From positions 682,001 through 746,000 of the forward strand of contig NZ_CP035492.1 in assembly GCF_004135365.1 (NCBI RefSeq): a stretch of DNA of 64,000 nucleotides, read 5' to 3'. Below are positions 45,277 to 52,468 of the stretch, one piece after another (position 1 is the first letter of the stretch; every line of letters begins with the position of its first letter). Below the pieces are notes generated by a model. The model worked only from the letters and a program-made list of their open reading frames with translations. It made no database searches and was not told the origin of the DNA. The stretch is from Paenibacillus protaetiae. Its GTDB lineage: Bacteria; Bacillota; Bacilli; Paenibacillales; Paenibacillaceae. A program made the position numbers and the translations under genes.

Positions 45277-46005
45277 ATGAAGGTTTCATTATTTATTACC
45301 TGCTTAAGCGACGCGATTTATCCCCGCGTAGGGGAGGCGATGGCGCGGCTTCTGGCGAGATACGGCGTCGAGCTTCATTTTCCAAAGATACAAACCTGCT
45401 GCGGCCAGCCTGCATTCAACAGCGGTTATTGGGACGAAGCGCGGACATCGGCCAGAACGATATTGGATGCGTTTGAAGACAGCGATTTTGTTATTGCGCC
45501 ATCGGGCTCTTGCACGGGAATGATCCACCATTATCCAAAGCTGTTTGAACAAGATCCCGTCAACCTGGCAAGAGCGCAGAGGCTGCAGGAGAAAGCGTAC
45601 GAATTTACGCAATTTCTTGTGCAGGTGCTTGGGGTGGAAGATGTCGGCGCCAGCTTTCCGCATAAGGTAACGTATCACCCTTCCTGCCACGGTTCACGGA
45701 TTTTGGGCATTAAAGACGAACCGATGACGCTGATGAAGCATGTGGAAGGGCTGGAATTGGTACCGCTTCCTTATGCGGAAGACTGCTGCGGCTTCGGTGG
45801 CACGTTTGCTGTAAAAATGTCCGATATATCCGGTGCGATGGTGACGGAAAAAGCCGACCATGTGCTGGAGTCGGAAGCAGAGGTGCTGGTTGGGCTGGAT
45901 ATGGGCTGCCTGATGAATATCGGCGGCAATTTGCGGTACCGGAACAAACCGGTCAAGGTGATGCACTTGGCTGAACTTTTGTACGAAGGGGTGACGAGCC
46001 GATGA
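45277..46005 (+). CDS. lutA: LutA, lactate utilisation Fe-S subunit
   Basis: One of three subunits of the L-lactate oxidising LutABC system, which converts L-lactate to pyruvate. 242 residues with two CCG domains that bind Fe-S cofactor: QTCCGQPAFNSGYW in the first half and EDCCGFGGTFAVK in the second, plus YHPSCHG. ATG 45277 is chosen because the family starts with MKVSLFITC; an in-frame GTG at 45268 forms part of the ribosome site. The stop overlaps the lutB start (ATGA). Confidence 0.94.
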   Translation: MKVSLFITCLSDAIYPRVGEAMARLLARYGVELHFPKIQTCCGQPAFNSGYWDEARTSARTILDAFEDSDFVIAPSGSCTGMIHHYPKLFEQDPVNLARAQRLQEKAYEFTQFLVQVLGVEDVGASFPHKVTYHPSCHGSRILGIKDEPMTLMKHVEGLELVPLPYAEDCCGFGGTFAVKMSDISGAMVTEKADHVLESEAEVLVGLDMGCLMNIGGNLRYRNKPVKVMHLAELLYEGVTSR

Positions 46006-47525
46006 GCGCAGCTTCCCAAAAAGCGGCTGGTTCTACTGTTAAAGAGCGGGCGGGTCTCGCTTTAAACGACGATTTCCTGCGCAAAGCGGTCCGCTTCACG
46101 ACGGAACGGCTGCGCAACGGCAAAAAAACCGCTTCCGCCGATCAAGGCAATTGGGAGGAATGGCGCGAACGCGGCCGTCAAATCCGCCTGCATACGATTG
46201 CCCATTTGGACTATTATTTAAATTTATTTGTCGAGAATGCGCGCGCGAACGGCGTCCATGTCCATTTTGCCGACAAAGGGGAAGATGCGGTAGCCATCGC
46301 GCTGGAAATTGCGGAACGGAAAAACGCCAAGTCCGTTGTTAAATCGAAGTCGATGGTTTCCGAGGAGCTGCATCTGAACAAGGCGCTGGAGCAAATCGGC
46401 GTAGAAGCGGTCGAAACCGATCTGGGCGAATATATTATTCAGCTGGCGGACGAGACGCCGTCTCATATTGTCATTCCGGCCATTCATAAAAACCGCTACC
46501 AGATTGCCGAACTGCTGTCCAAGGAAGCGGGAGAGACGCTGCCGCCGGATACGACGGCTTTGGCCGGCTTCGTGCGGCGCAAGCTGCGCGAGAAATTTCT
46601 CGAAGCGGATATCGGCATGACGGGCTGCAACTTTGCGATTGCCGAAACCGGCTCGATGGTGCTGTTCGAGAATGAGGGGAACGCCCGTATGGTCACCACG
46701 GTACCGAAAACGCAAATCACCCTGATGGGCATGGAACGGATTATTCCATCGTTTGAAGATCTTGAAGTGCTTGCGACATTGCTGCCGCGTTCGGCTACGG
46801 GACAAAAGCTGACGATGTATATGTCCGCCATCTCGGGGCCACGCCGTTCGGAGGACGCGGACGGTCCGGACGAAATGCATATTATTATCGTGGACAACGG
46901 ACGTTCGCTGCAGCTTGGCGATCCGGAATTCCAGGAGCTGCTGAACTGCATCCGCTGCGGCGCTTGCTTGAATGCATGCCCGGTATACCGCCATATCGGC
47001 GGCCATTCGTACGGCGGCACGTACAGCGGCCCGATTGGCGCGGTGCTGACGCCGGCGCTGAAGCAAAATGTCGCGGAATGGGACGATATCGCCAACGCGT
47101 CCAGCTTATGCGGCGCTTGCTACGAAGCATGCCCGGTCAAAATCCCGCTGCATGAAATGCTGGTTTATTTGCGCCGGCGCAAGCAGGAGGGCGGGTACAA
47201 CGATAAGCTGGAGACGGTCGGCATGAAAGGGTTCGCGGCAGTGACCGGCAGCTCGAAGCTGTTCAAGGGCGCAGTCAAAATCGGCCAGCTCGGGCAAAAG
47301 CTTGTGGTGCGCAATGGCGGCATTCCGCTCAAGGTCGGCCCGCTTAAAGGCTGGAACACGTACCGGATATTCCCGAGCCTGCCGAAGCAGTCGTTCCGCG
47401 ACAGCTGGCATACGATTGAGCAGGAAATCCGCGGCGAACTGAAAGCGATGGATCCGGCGATGAAAGCGCGGATGGAAGCGATCCGGAATCGTCAAGGAGG
47501 AGGCGCAGCACATCATGGCTCATGA
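46002..47525 (+). CDS. lutB: LutB, lactate utilisation ferredoxin-type subunit
   Basis: 507 residues. N-terminal LUD-type domain (about 60-300), then two 4Fe-4S clusters of the CxxCxxCxxxCP kind: CIRCGACLNACPVY near 319 and CGACYEACPVK near 370, preceded by a separate Cys. The end (LKGWNTYRIFPSLPKQSFR) is typical of LutB. Electron-transfer core of LutABC. The start ATG is within the lutA stop; the stop overlaps the lutC start by 11 bp. Confidence 0.95.
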   Translation: MSAASQKAAGSTVKERAGLALNDDFLRKAVRFTTERLRNGKKTASADQGNWEEWRERGRQIRLHTIAHLDYYLNLFVENARANGVHVHFADKGEDAVAIALEIAERKNAKSVVKSKSMVSEELHLNKALEQIGVEAVETDLGEYIIQLADETPSHIVIPAIHKNRYQIAELLSKEAGETLPPDTTALAGFVRRKLREKFLEADIGMTGCNFAIAETGSMVLFENEGNARMVTTVPKTQITLMGMERIIPSFEDLEVLATLLPRSATGQKLTMYMSAISGPRRSEDADGPDEMHIIIVDNGRSLQLGDPEFQELLNCIRCGACLNACPVYRHIGGHSYGGTYSGPIGAVLTPALKQNVAEWDDIANASSLCGACYEACPVKIPLHEMLVYLRRRKQEGGYNDKLETVGMKGFAAVTGSSKLFKGAVKIGQLGQKLVVRNGGIPLKVGPLKGWNTYRIFPSLPKQSFRDSWHTIEQEIRGELKAMDPAMKARMEAIRNRQGGGAAHHGS

Positions 47526-48240
47526 GCATCAAGCTTGGCTGAACCATATGGAGCAGCAATCAAAAGCGAAGCAGCAGCAGTTTATGGACGGCATTGCCGC
47601 AAGGCTGAAGCGGCCGCGCCAGCTGGAGAAGCCGGAACAGCCGTTCCGCGGCGCCCCGGAGTTTTGGCAATCGTATACGCTGGGTGAAGAGGAGCGTGTG
47701 CATACGTTTTCCGAACATTTCAATAGCGTTGGCGGGCATGTTGTCCGCGCTGCCGATATGGAGGAAGCAAAAGCATTTATCGTCAGCAAAGCCGAGGAGA
47801 CGGGCGCGCGTTATCTGGTGCGTCAGCAGGAGCCGGCGCTGGAAGCGCTGGCTCTCGAAGAAGCGCTGCCTGAAGCGGAATTGTCCGTCTGGAACAGCGG
47901 CACGGAGGAGAATTGGAAAGCGCGTGCCGCCGAAGCGGACTTTGGCATTGTAATGGCCGACCATGCGGTTGCGCATACCGGCTCGGTTGTTGTGCGGTCA
48001 GCGAAGGAGAAAGGAAGATCGGTCAGCCTGCTGCCGACCGTACTGCTGATTATTGTCCCGGTTGAACGAATCGTCACGAGACTTGGCGAGGTGTTGAAGC
48101 CGCTTGACGAAAGCGGTCGCGAGCACCTGCCGGCAGGCATTCATTTTATTTCGGGTCCCAGCCGTTCTTCGGACATTGAGAATGATTTGACGATTGGCGT
48201 TCATGGCCCGGGAATCGTTTATGCTATACTGGTTGGCTAG
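47515..48240 (+). CDS. lutC: LutC, LUD-domain lactate utilisation protein
   Basis: 241 residues, third subunit of LutABC. The LUD domain covers about residues 60-240; FGIVMADHAVAHTGSVVV and IHFISGPSRSSDIENDLTIG are its conserved blocks. ATG 47515 with AAGGAGGAGG upstream inside lutB. The regulator lutR lies 25 bp downstream in the same direction. Confidence 0.94.
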   Translation: MAHEHQAWLNHMEQQSKAKQQQFMDGIAARLKRPRQLEKPEQPFRGAPEFWQSYTLGEEERVHTFSEHFNSVGGHVVRAADMEEAKAFIVSKAEETGARYLVRQQEPALEALALEEALPEAELSVWNSGTEENWKARAAEADFGIVMADHAVAHTGSVVVRSAKEKGRSVSLLPTVLLIIVPVERIVTRLGEVLKPLDESGREHLPAGIHFISGPSRSSDIENDLTIGVHGPGIVYAILVG

Positions 48241-48265
48241 ATAAACGAAACGGAGGATTCGCCTG

Positions 48266-48973
48266 TTGGAAGTAACGAAGCTGACCAAACAAAATCATTA
48301 CGAAGCGATTGCGGAGCAGATCAAGCAGCTGATTACAGCCGGCAGCCTGAAGCCGGGCGATAAGCTGCCGTCCACCAAGCAAATGTCCGAGCAGTTTGGC
48401 GTCGGGCGCTCGACGACCCGTGAAGCGTTAAGCGCGCTCAAGGCGATGGGGCTGATCGATATTCGGCAAGGGGGAGGATGTACGGTCATTGGGCCGCCTT
48501 CCGGCCCGGCGGAGCTGCCGGAGCTGGAGAAGCTGCGCCTGAACAAAGCGACGCTGCTGGAGCTGCTGGAAGCGCGCAAATCGTTTGAATCGTCCAATGC
48601 CGCATTAGCGGCCGGTAAACGGACCAAAGAGGACATTGACAGCTTGAAGCGGATTGTCGAGCAGATGAAGGATGCAATCGGAGATGAAGCGGAAGGTGAA
48701 CGAACCGATATCCAGTTTCATCTGACGATTGCCAAAGCAACCCATAACGCTGTGCTCCTCCAGCTGTACGAGTCGGTGATGAACGAAATCGAAGCGGCAA
48801 TCCGCGACGTGCGCCGAGTGGAAATATACGCGAACGCCGCTGTTGCCAGCCAGCTGTATGAGCAGCATTCCGCTATTTTTATGGCGGTGGCAAGCGGAAA
48901 CAGCGAGGCGGCGGAAGCGGAGATGAAACGCCATTTGGGGCACATCGAATCGATTCTGCACAAATATATGTAA
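48266..48973 (+). CDS. lutR: LutR, GntR/FadR-family regulator of lactate utilisation
   Basis: 235 residues. GntR winged helix (YEAIAEQIKQLITAG, GDKLPSTKQMSEQFGVGRST) and an all-helical FCD effector domain (about 85-225) whose metal-binding residues are in FHLTIAKATHN, YEQHSAIFMA and MKRHLGHIESI. B. subtilis LutR represses lutABC, and lactate relieves repression. It is in the same orientation just after lutC, not upstream as in B. subtilis. TTG start at 48266 with CGGAGG 10 bp upstream. The likely target is the palindrome at 45210. Confidence 0.9.
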   Translation: MEVTKLTKQNHYEAIAEQIKQLITAGSLKPGDKLPSTKQMSEQFGVGRSTTREALSALKAMGLIDIRQGGGCTVIGPPSGPAELPELEKLRLNKATLLELLEARKSFESSNAALAAGKRTKEDIDSLKRIVEQMKDAIGDEAEGERTDIQFHLTIAKATHNAVLLQLYESVMNEIEAAIRDVRRVEIYANAAVASQLYEQHSAIFMAVASGNSEAAEAEMKRHLGHIESILHKYM

Positions 48974-49002
48974 GCGGCCGGACTAACAGCCGAATAACCA
49001 CG

Positions 49003-49086
49003 CAAAAATCCCGCCTGCACCTCGAAACGAACGTTAACCGCCATATGAATGGGGTTGCGGTTGTTCGGGCGCCGGCGGGATTTGTG
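49003..49086. terminator. long inverted repeat between lutR and the convergent regulator gene
   Basis: AAATCCCGCC (49006-49015) pairs with GGCGGGATTT (49074-49083) around a 58-base interior that itself holds CGAAC-TTAACCGC against GCGGTT-GTTCG. The minus strand ends in GGGATTTTTG, suiting termination of the 49119 gene. The loop is longer than in other terminators of this window. Confidence 0.6.
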
Positions 49087-49118
49087 TGCCGGGGCGGCAG
49101 TCCATGTATCGGATCGGA

Positions 49119-49757
49119 TTATAGCCGGTCTTGCTTCTTAATATGATAAACACATTTGCTGCCGCCTTTGGCCAGGCATTCCGTCCGTTTCACTTCGGCG
49201 TCCAGCAGCGATTCAAACAGTCGCCGCTCGCAAGTACAGGCATGCGTATAGTTATTCGCCACTTGCGCAATCGGGCAGTTGTATTCCGTTAACACATATT
49301 CATGGTCGCTTGTTTGGGCAAGCTCCGCCATATAGCCGTTTTCGTTTTGAATATCGGCCAGCACGGAAACTTTGTCGTGAAACGGCATGTTCTCCATCCG
49401 GCTTTCGTATTTGTGCTGCAGCGTTTCCTTGCGGCGTTCAAACAGCCGGTTCACCATGACCTCGCCGGATTCGGCTGCAAGCTCGCCAAGCAAATCAAGA
49501 GCAATGGTATTATAGTTTTTCGGAAAAAAAGAGTCCGCTTGCGACGAAAGGCTATATACGGCTGTTGGCCGCCCCATCGGCTGCCGCAGCGTCCTGGACT
49601 GGATCAGATGATCTTTCTCCAGCGTGCCGATATGCCGGCGGACGGCCATACTCGTAATGCCAAGCTGCTCCGTCAAGTCTTTGGCGCTAAGGCTGCCTTG
49701 CGTTTTGAGCATATGCATAATTTTCTCGCGGGTAGACAAATCTGCTTGTTCGTTCAT
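49119..49757 (-). CDS. HTH transcriptional regulator with SufR-like cysteine cluster
   Basis: 212 residues. N-terminal winged helix (KIMHMLKTQGSLSAKDLTEQ, GITSMAVRRHIGTLEKDH), then an effector part with cysteines in NCPIAQVANNYTHACTC, ECLAKGG and SKC. The first, second and last are spaced C-X12-C-X27-C, the spacing I recall for the Fe-S cluster ligands of cyanobacterial SufR. An Fe-S or other metal/redox sensor is therefore likely. It starts 26 bp after trhO on the same strand and probably belongs to that operon. No suf genes are near. A regulator of its own operon through the palindrome at 50769 is possible. Confidence 0.8.
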   Translation of the reverse strand: MNEQADLSTREKIMHMLKTQGSLSAKDLTEQLGITSMAVRRHIGTLEKDHLIQSRTLRQPMGRPTAVYSLSSQADSFFPKNYNTIALDLLGELAAESGEVMVNRLFERRKETLQHKYESRMENMPFHDKVSVLADIQNENGYMAELAQTSDHEYVLTEYNCPIAQVANNYTHACTCERRLFESLLDAEVKRTECLAKGGSKCVYHIKKQDRL

Positions 49758-49783
49758 CTTTGATCACCGCCTGATTTTATGGC

Positions 49784-50692
49784 TTACTTGCTTGCAATTC
49801 TGGCGAGCTCGTGCTCTTCACATGCGGTGGAGCAGAAACCGTGACGGGTCTCCAAACAATCCTCGCAAACGATATGCTGGCGATGGCAAGTGTCGTCCTT
49901 GCAGTTAATATAATGGTCGGCAGGCGTATCGCAATGATAGCAGCGGCCAACTACGACATCTTCGTCCGTATGATTGATCGGAACGGAAATCCGCTCGTCA
50001 AATACATAACATTTGCCGTCGAACAAACGGCCTTGTACCTCTTCGTCCTTGCCATAGGTAACGATGCCGCCGTCCAGCTGATATACATCGGTGAATCCTT
50101 CGTTCATCAGAATGCCGGTCAGCTTCTCGCAGCGGATTCCGCCCGTGCAGTATGTCAAAATCGGTTTGTTTTTGTGTTCTTCGCCCAAGTTGTTGCGAAC
50201 CCACTCCGGAAACTCCTTGAACGTTTCCACTGTCGGGCGGATCGCGCCGCGGAAGTGGCCGAGGTCGTATTCGTAATCGTTGCGGCCGTCCACGATAATA
50301 ACGTCGTCGCGCTGCAAATATTCGTAGAACTGTTTAGGAGAAAGATGCGTGCCCGTCAGCGTGTTAGGATCAAGCGGCTGCTCGTAGCGGAGGGTAACCA
50401 GCTCTTTCTTGAAGCGGACGAACATTTTTTTGAACGCGTGGCTGTCAGCCGGGTCCACTTTAAACACGATATCGGAGAAAAGCGGGTTGGCGCGAAGGTC
50501 GCGCATATAGGTTTCCGTTTGCTCCACCGTACCGGAGAGCGTTCCGTTAATGCCTTCTTCGGCGATAAGAATACGGCCTTTCAGGCCAAGTTCCTTGCAA
50601 TAGGCTAAATGCTCGGCGGTAAAGGCTTCCGCATCAGGGATCTGGACATATTTATAAAACAGCAAAACTTGATACGGCTGCTGATGACTCAT
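49784..50692 (-). CDS. trhO: TrhO, tRNA uridine-34 hydroxylase (rhodanese family)
   Basis: Prephenate-independent, oxygen-dependent 5-hydroxylation of U34 in tRNA, the first step to mo5U/cmo5U. 302 residues. N-terminal ferredoxin-like domain (about 1-95, [16 protein letters not shown]), rhodanese domain (about 125-225) with the active Cys in [11 protein letters not shown], and a C-terminal Cys-rich part ([30 protein letters not shown]) likely binding zinc. Close to B. subtilis YbfQ and E. coli YceA. ATG 50690-50692, AAGGAAG upstream. First gene of a two-gene minus-strand unit. Confidence 0.94.
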   Translation of the reverse strand: MSHQQPYQVLLFYKYVQIPDAEAFTAEHLAYCKELGLKGRILIAEEGINGTLSGTVEQTETYMRDLRANPLFSDIVFKVDPADSHAFKKMFVRFKKELVTLRYEQPLDPNTLTGTHLSPKQFYEYLQRDDVIIVDGRNDYEYDLGHFRGAIRPTVETFKEFPEWVRNNLGEEHKNKPILTYCTGGIRCEKLTGILMNEGFTDVYQLDGGIVTYGKDEEVQGRLFDGKCYVFDERISVPINHTDEDVVVGRCYHCDTPADHYINCKDDTCHRQHIVCEDCLETRHGFCSTACEEHELARIASK

Positions 50693-50768
50693 TTCGTTTG
50701 AACTTCCTTCCTGAAAATAAAGTGAAGCGGCAGAAAGGTAACCTCTCTCCCGCTAACCGTTTGTTAGG

Positions 50769-50785
50769 TGCATAAATTATGCACT
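50769..50785 (-). promoter_or_regulatory. perfect 17-bp palindrome at the trhO transcription start, candidate operator
   Basis: GTGCATAA-A-TTATGCAC, a perfect inverted repeat just downstream of the trhO -10 box and covering the expected +1. Position and symmetry suggest a repressor site that blocks initiation. Confidence 0.65.
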
Positions 50786-50787
50786 CA

Positions 50788-50816
50788 TTATAAAAAAATG
50801 GCGTCTTTTTGTCAAC
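50788..50816 (-). promoter_or_regulatory. consensus sigma-A promoter of trhO
   Basis: TTGACA (50811-50816), exactly 17 bases, TATAAT (50788-50793), read on the minus strand. Both boxes are exact consensus, so the operon should be strongly expressed unless repressed. Confidence 0.88.
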
Positions 50817-50854
50817 ATAGATGTATAGAAAGTGCTGAAAACTTCCAGCGGGCA

Positions 50855-50883
50855 TTGACAAAACAAACTGATCAAAACATAAT
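50855..50883 (+). promoter_or_regulatory. sigma-A promoter of the free-standing LysR-domain gene
   Basis: TTGACA (50855-50860), 17 bases, CATAAT (50878-50883). Confidence 0.8.
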
Positions 50884-50886
50884 TAG

Positions 50887-50902
50887 TATATATTAATATA
50901 TA
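50887..50902 (+). promoter_or_regulatory. 16-bp AT palindrome at the start of the LysR-domain gene transcript
   Basis: TATATATTAATATATA, perfectly self-complementary, covers the expected +1. It may be an operator for the encoded protein or simply a melting-prone AT tract. Confidence 0.4.
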
Positions 50903-50930
50903 TAAAGTAAACGGAACGAGGAGATGGCTT

Positions 50931-51218
50931 ATGAACCTGGAACAATTGGGTTATGCGGTGGAGGTAGCCAAGGCCAGATCGTTTTCAGCCGCTTCCAAAC
51001 GATTGTTTCTAAGCCAATCGGCGGTCAGCCAGGCCGTTATGAATTTGGAAGAAGAGCTTGGCGTCAAACTTTATTTGCGGACGAAGTCGGGCGCAAGCGT
51101 CACGCCGGAAGGCAGTTTGCTTATTGCCAAAGCCGAAGAAATATTAAACAAAGTCGATGAACTAAAACTAGCGGCGCGCCGGCAGCAAGGAGCGAATGCG
51201 GCTGAACCGGCAGAATAA
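50931..51218 (+). CDS. free-standing LysR-type DNA-binding domain protein
   Basis: 95 residues: a complete LysR winged helix (LEQLGYAVEVAKARSFSAAS, LSQSAVSQAVMNLEEELG, LYLRTKSGASVTPEG) and the start of the dimerisation helix (LLIAKAEEILNKVDELK), then a short Ala/Glu tail. The whole effector-binding domain (about 200 residues) is missing. There is no remnant downstream in any frame before a strong terminator, so this is not a simple frameshift. Own promoter, GGAG site, and terminator indicate a functional small regulator, perhaps a constitutive DNA-binding protein or a modulator of a full LysR protein. Confidence 0.82.
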   Translation: MNLEQLGYAVEVAKARSFSAASKRLFLSQSAVSQAVMNLEEELGVKLYLRTKSGASVTPEGSLLIAKAEEILNKVDELKLAARRQQGANAAEPAE

Positions 51219-51236
51219 TTGGAAATGCTTCGGCAA

Positions 51237-51309
51237 TCAAACAGGCAGGCAGCCTTTGCTAAGGACGAACGGTAATCGTCCTGCAATGGCTGCCTGCCTG
51301 TTTGTTTTT
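51237..51309. terminator. bidirectional terminator between the LysR-domain gene and the J-domain gene
   Basis: 17-bp perfect stem CAAACAGGCAGGCAGCC / GGCTGCCTGCCTGTTTG with an inner AGGACGA / TCGTCCT hairpin, then TTTTTAT. Confidence 0.88.
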
Positions 51310-51310
51310 A

Positions 51311-52225
51311 TCATTTGCCGGACTTCAGGAACTGCTCGATAAATTGCTCGGACTTCTCAATGTTTTTGGAGTTGCTGCGAATAGCTGCAATAAGTTCGAC
51401 TGGCTGCGTCTTCGTCACGATCGGCAAGCCTTGCGCGAGCTTCGTGCCGCTGATATCGATACCGTATACATGCTCATCCGGATTATCTTTTGTAGCCATT
51501 TTTACGGCGGTACCGCTGCCGGCATCCAGGTAAGGCTTCCATTGTCCGGAAGCAAGATCGTCTAAAGGAAGGAAGGCGTCCTGCGGACCCATCCAGTCAA
51601 ATGCTTTTTTATCCATGATGTAAATATCCGGCCGTTCCGTTGCCAGGACGACGACTGCTTTTTGCTGCGCGGCCATGTCGGTTTCATTGCTCGCATCAAG
51701 CGGCAAGTAGTTCAGCAGCACCTTAAACCGCTTCCAGTCCGGAAATTTGCTTAAGAGCGATTGCTCTAGCGGACCGGTCTCGTTGCTGAAATCGTTCATA
51801 TAATAACCGCCGAGCATCATAATGGATACATCAACCGGGGGGAGCTTGGCAAGCCTTGCTTTTTCCTCCTGATGGTTGTGAAATGCGCTAATGCCGTAAA
51901 TAATAAGTGCCAGGACGACAATGCCGCCCAAAACGTGAAACTTGTAATACCGCCAAAAATGGTCCAGCTTTTCCGCTGAGCGGGCCATTCCTTTATACTT
52001 GCCGTACGCTTTCTGGTTGAAAGCTTCGGCTGCTTTGCGGTCTTCGTAAGTCAGAATATAACGGTAAGCTTTCGTTATTTCGTCGAAGCTTTCGTCTTTT
52101 CCTTCGCCGCTCCGCTCTTTCGCGCGAGCTCTTCGGAGCAGTGTGTCATAACGCTTCTCCACTTCTTCTCTTGTTGCCGTTTCCGGCAAGCCAAGCCGTT
52201 CGAATGACTGTTTCAGCTCGTCCAT
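51311..52225 (-). CDS. membrane protein with degenerate J domain and extracytoplasmic domain
   Basis: 304 residues. Residues 1-70 look like a DnaJ domain (SFERLGLPETATREEVEKRY, DESFDEITKAYRYIL), but the HPD tripeptide that activates Hsp70 is missing: the loop reads RRARAKERSGEGK. One membrane segment follows (about 97-115, VLGGIVVLALIIYGISAF). The rest (about 125-304) would lie outside the cell and contains a stretch, IYIMDKKAFDWMGPQDAFLP, like those in extracytoplasmic solute-binding proteins. Function unknown; it cannot act as a standard DnaK partner. ATG at 52223-52225. It is convergent with the LysR-domain gene and divergent from coaBC. Confidence 0.78.
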   Translation of the reverse strand: MDELKQSFERLGLPETATREEVEKRYDTLLRRARAKERSGEGKDESFDEITKAYRYILTYEDRKAAEAFNQKAYGKYKGMARSAEKLDHFWRYYKFHVLGGIVVLALIIYGISAFHNHQEEKARLAKLPPVDVSIMMLGGYYMNDFSNETGPLEQSLLSKFPDWKRFKVLLNYLPLDASNETDMAAQQKAVVVLATERPDIYIMDKKAFDWMGPQDAFLPLDDLASGQWKPYLDAGSGTAVKMATKDNPDEHVYGIDISGTKLAQGLPIVTKTQPVELIAAIRSNSKNIEKSEQFIEQFLKSGK

Positions 52226-52468
52226 GAAGTCACCTCTGTTGATATTAAATTACCTCTAATGCTATACGTAAGTATATAACCTCGGGCTTCAAATTTCCAT
52301 GCTTGCCCTTAAACCGTTTTCAACAGGCAGATCTCGTCGTTAAACGGGAGCGGGCGGATCGAAGCCGCCCTTTATTTGGCGAGCCCGTATGGTATGATAG
52401 GATAAATGTTCAATTATTCGGCTTGAATAGGCTTTTCAGCCGTTTTAGCTTTGCTGCGGGGGGAAACA

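Noticed and set aside
38298-52468. Mobile element carrying the rha-lut block
   Set aside because: No integrase, transposase, tRNA gene or flanking direct repeat could be seen; codon use looks like the surroundings.
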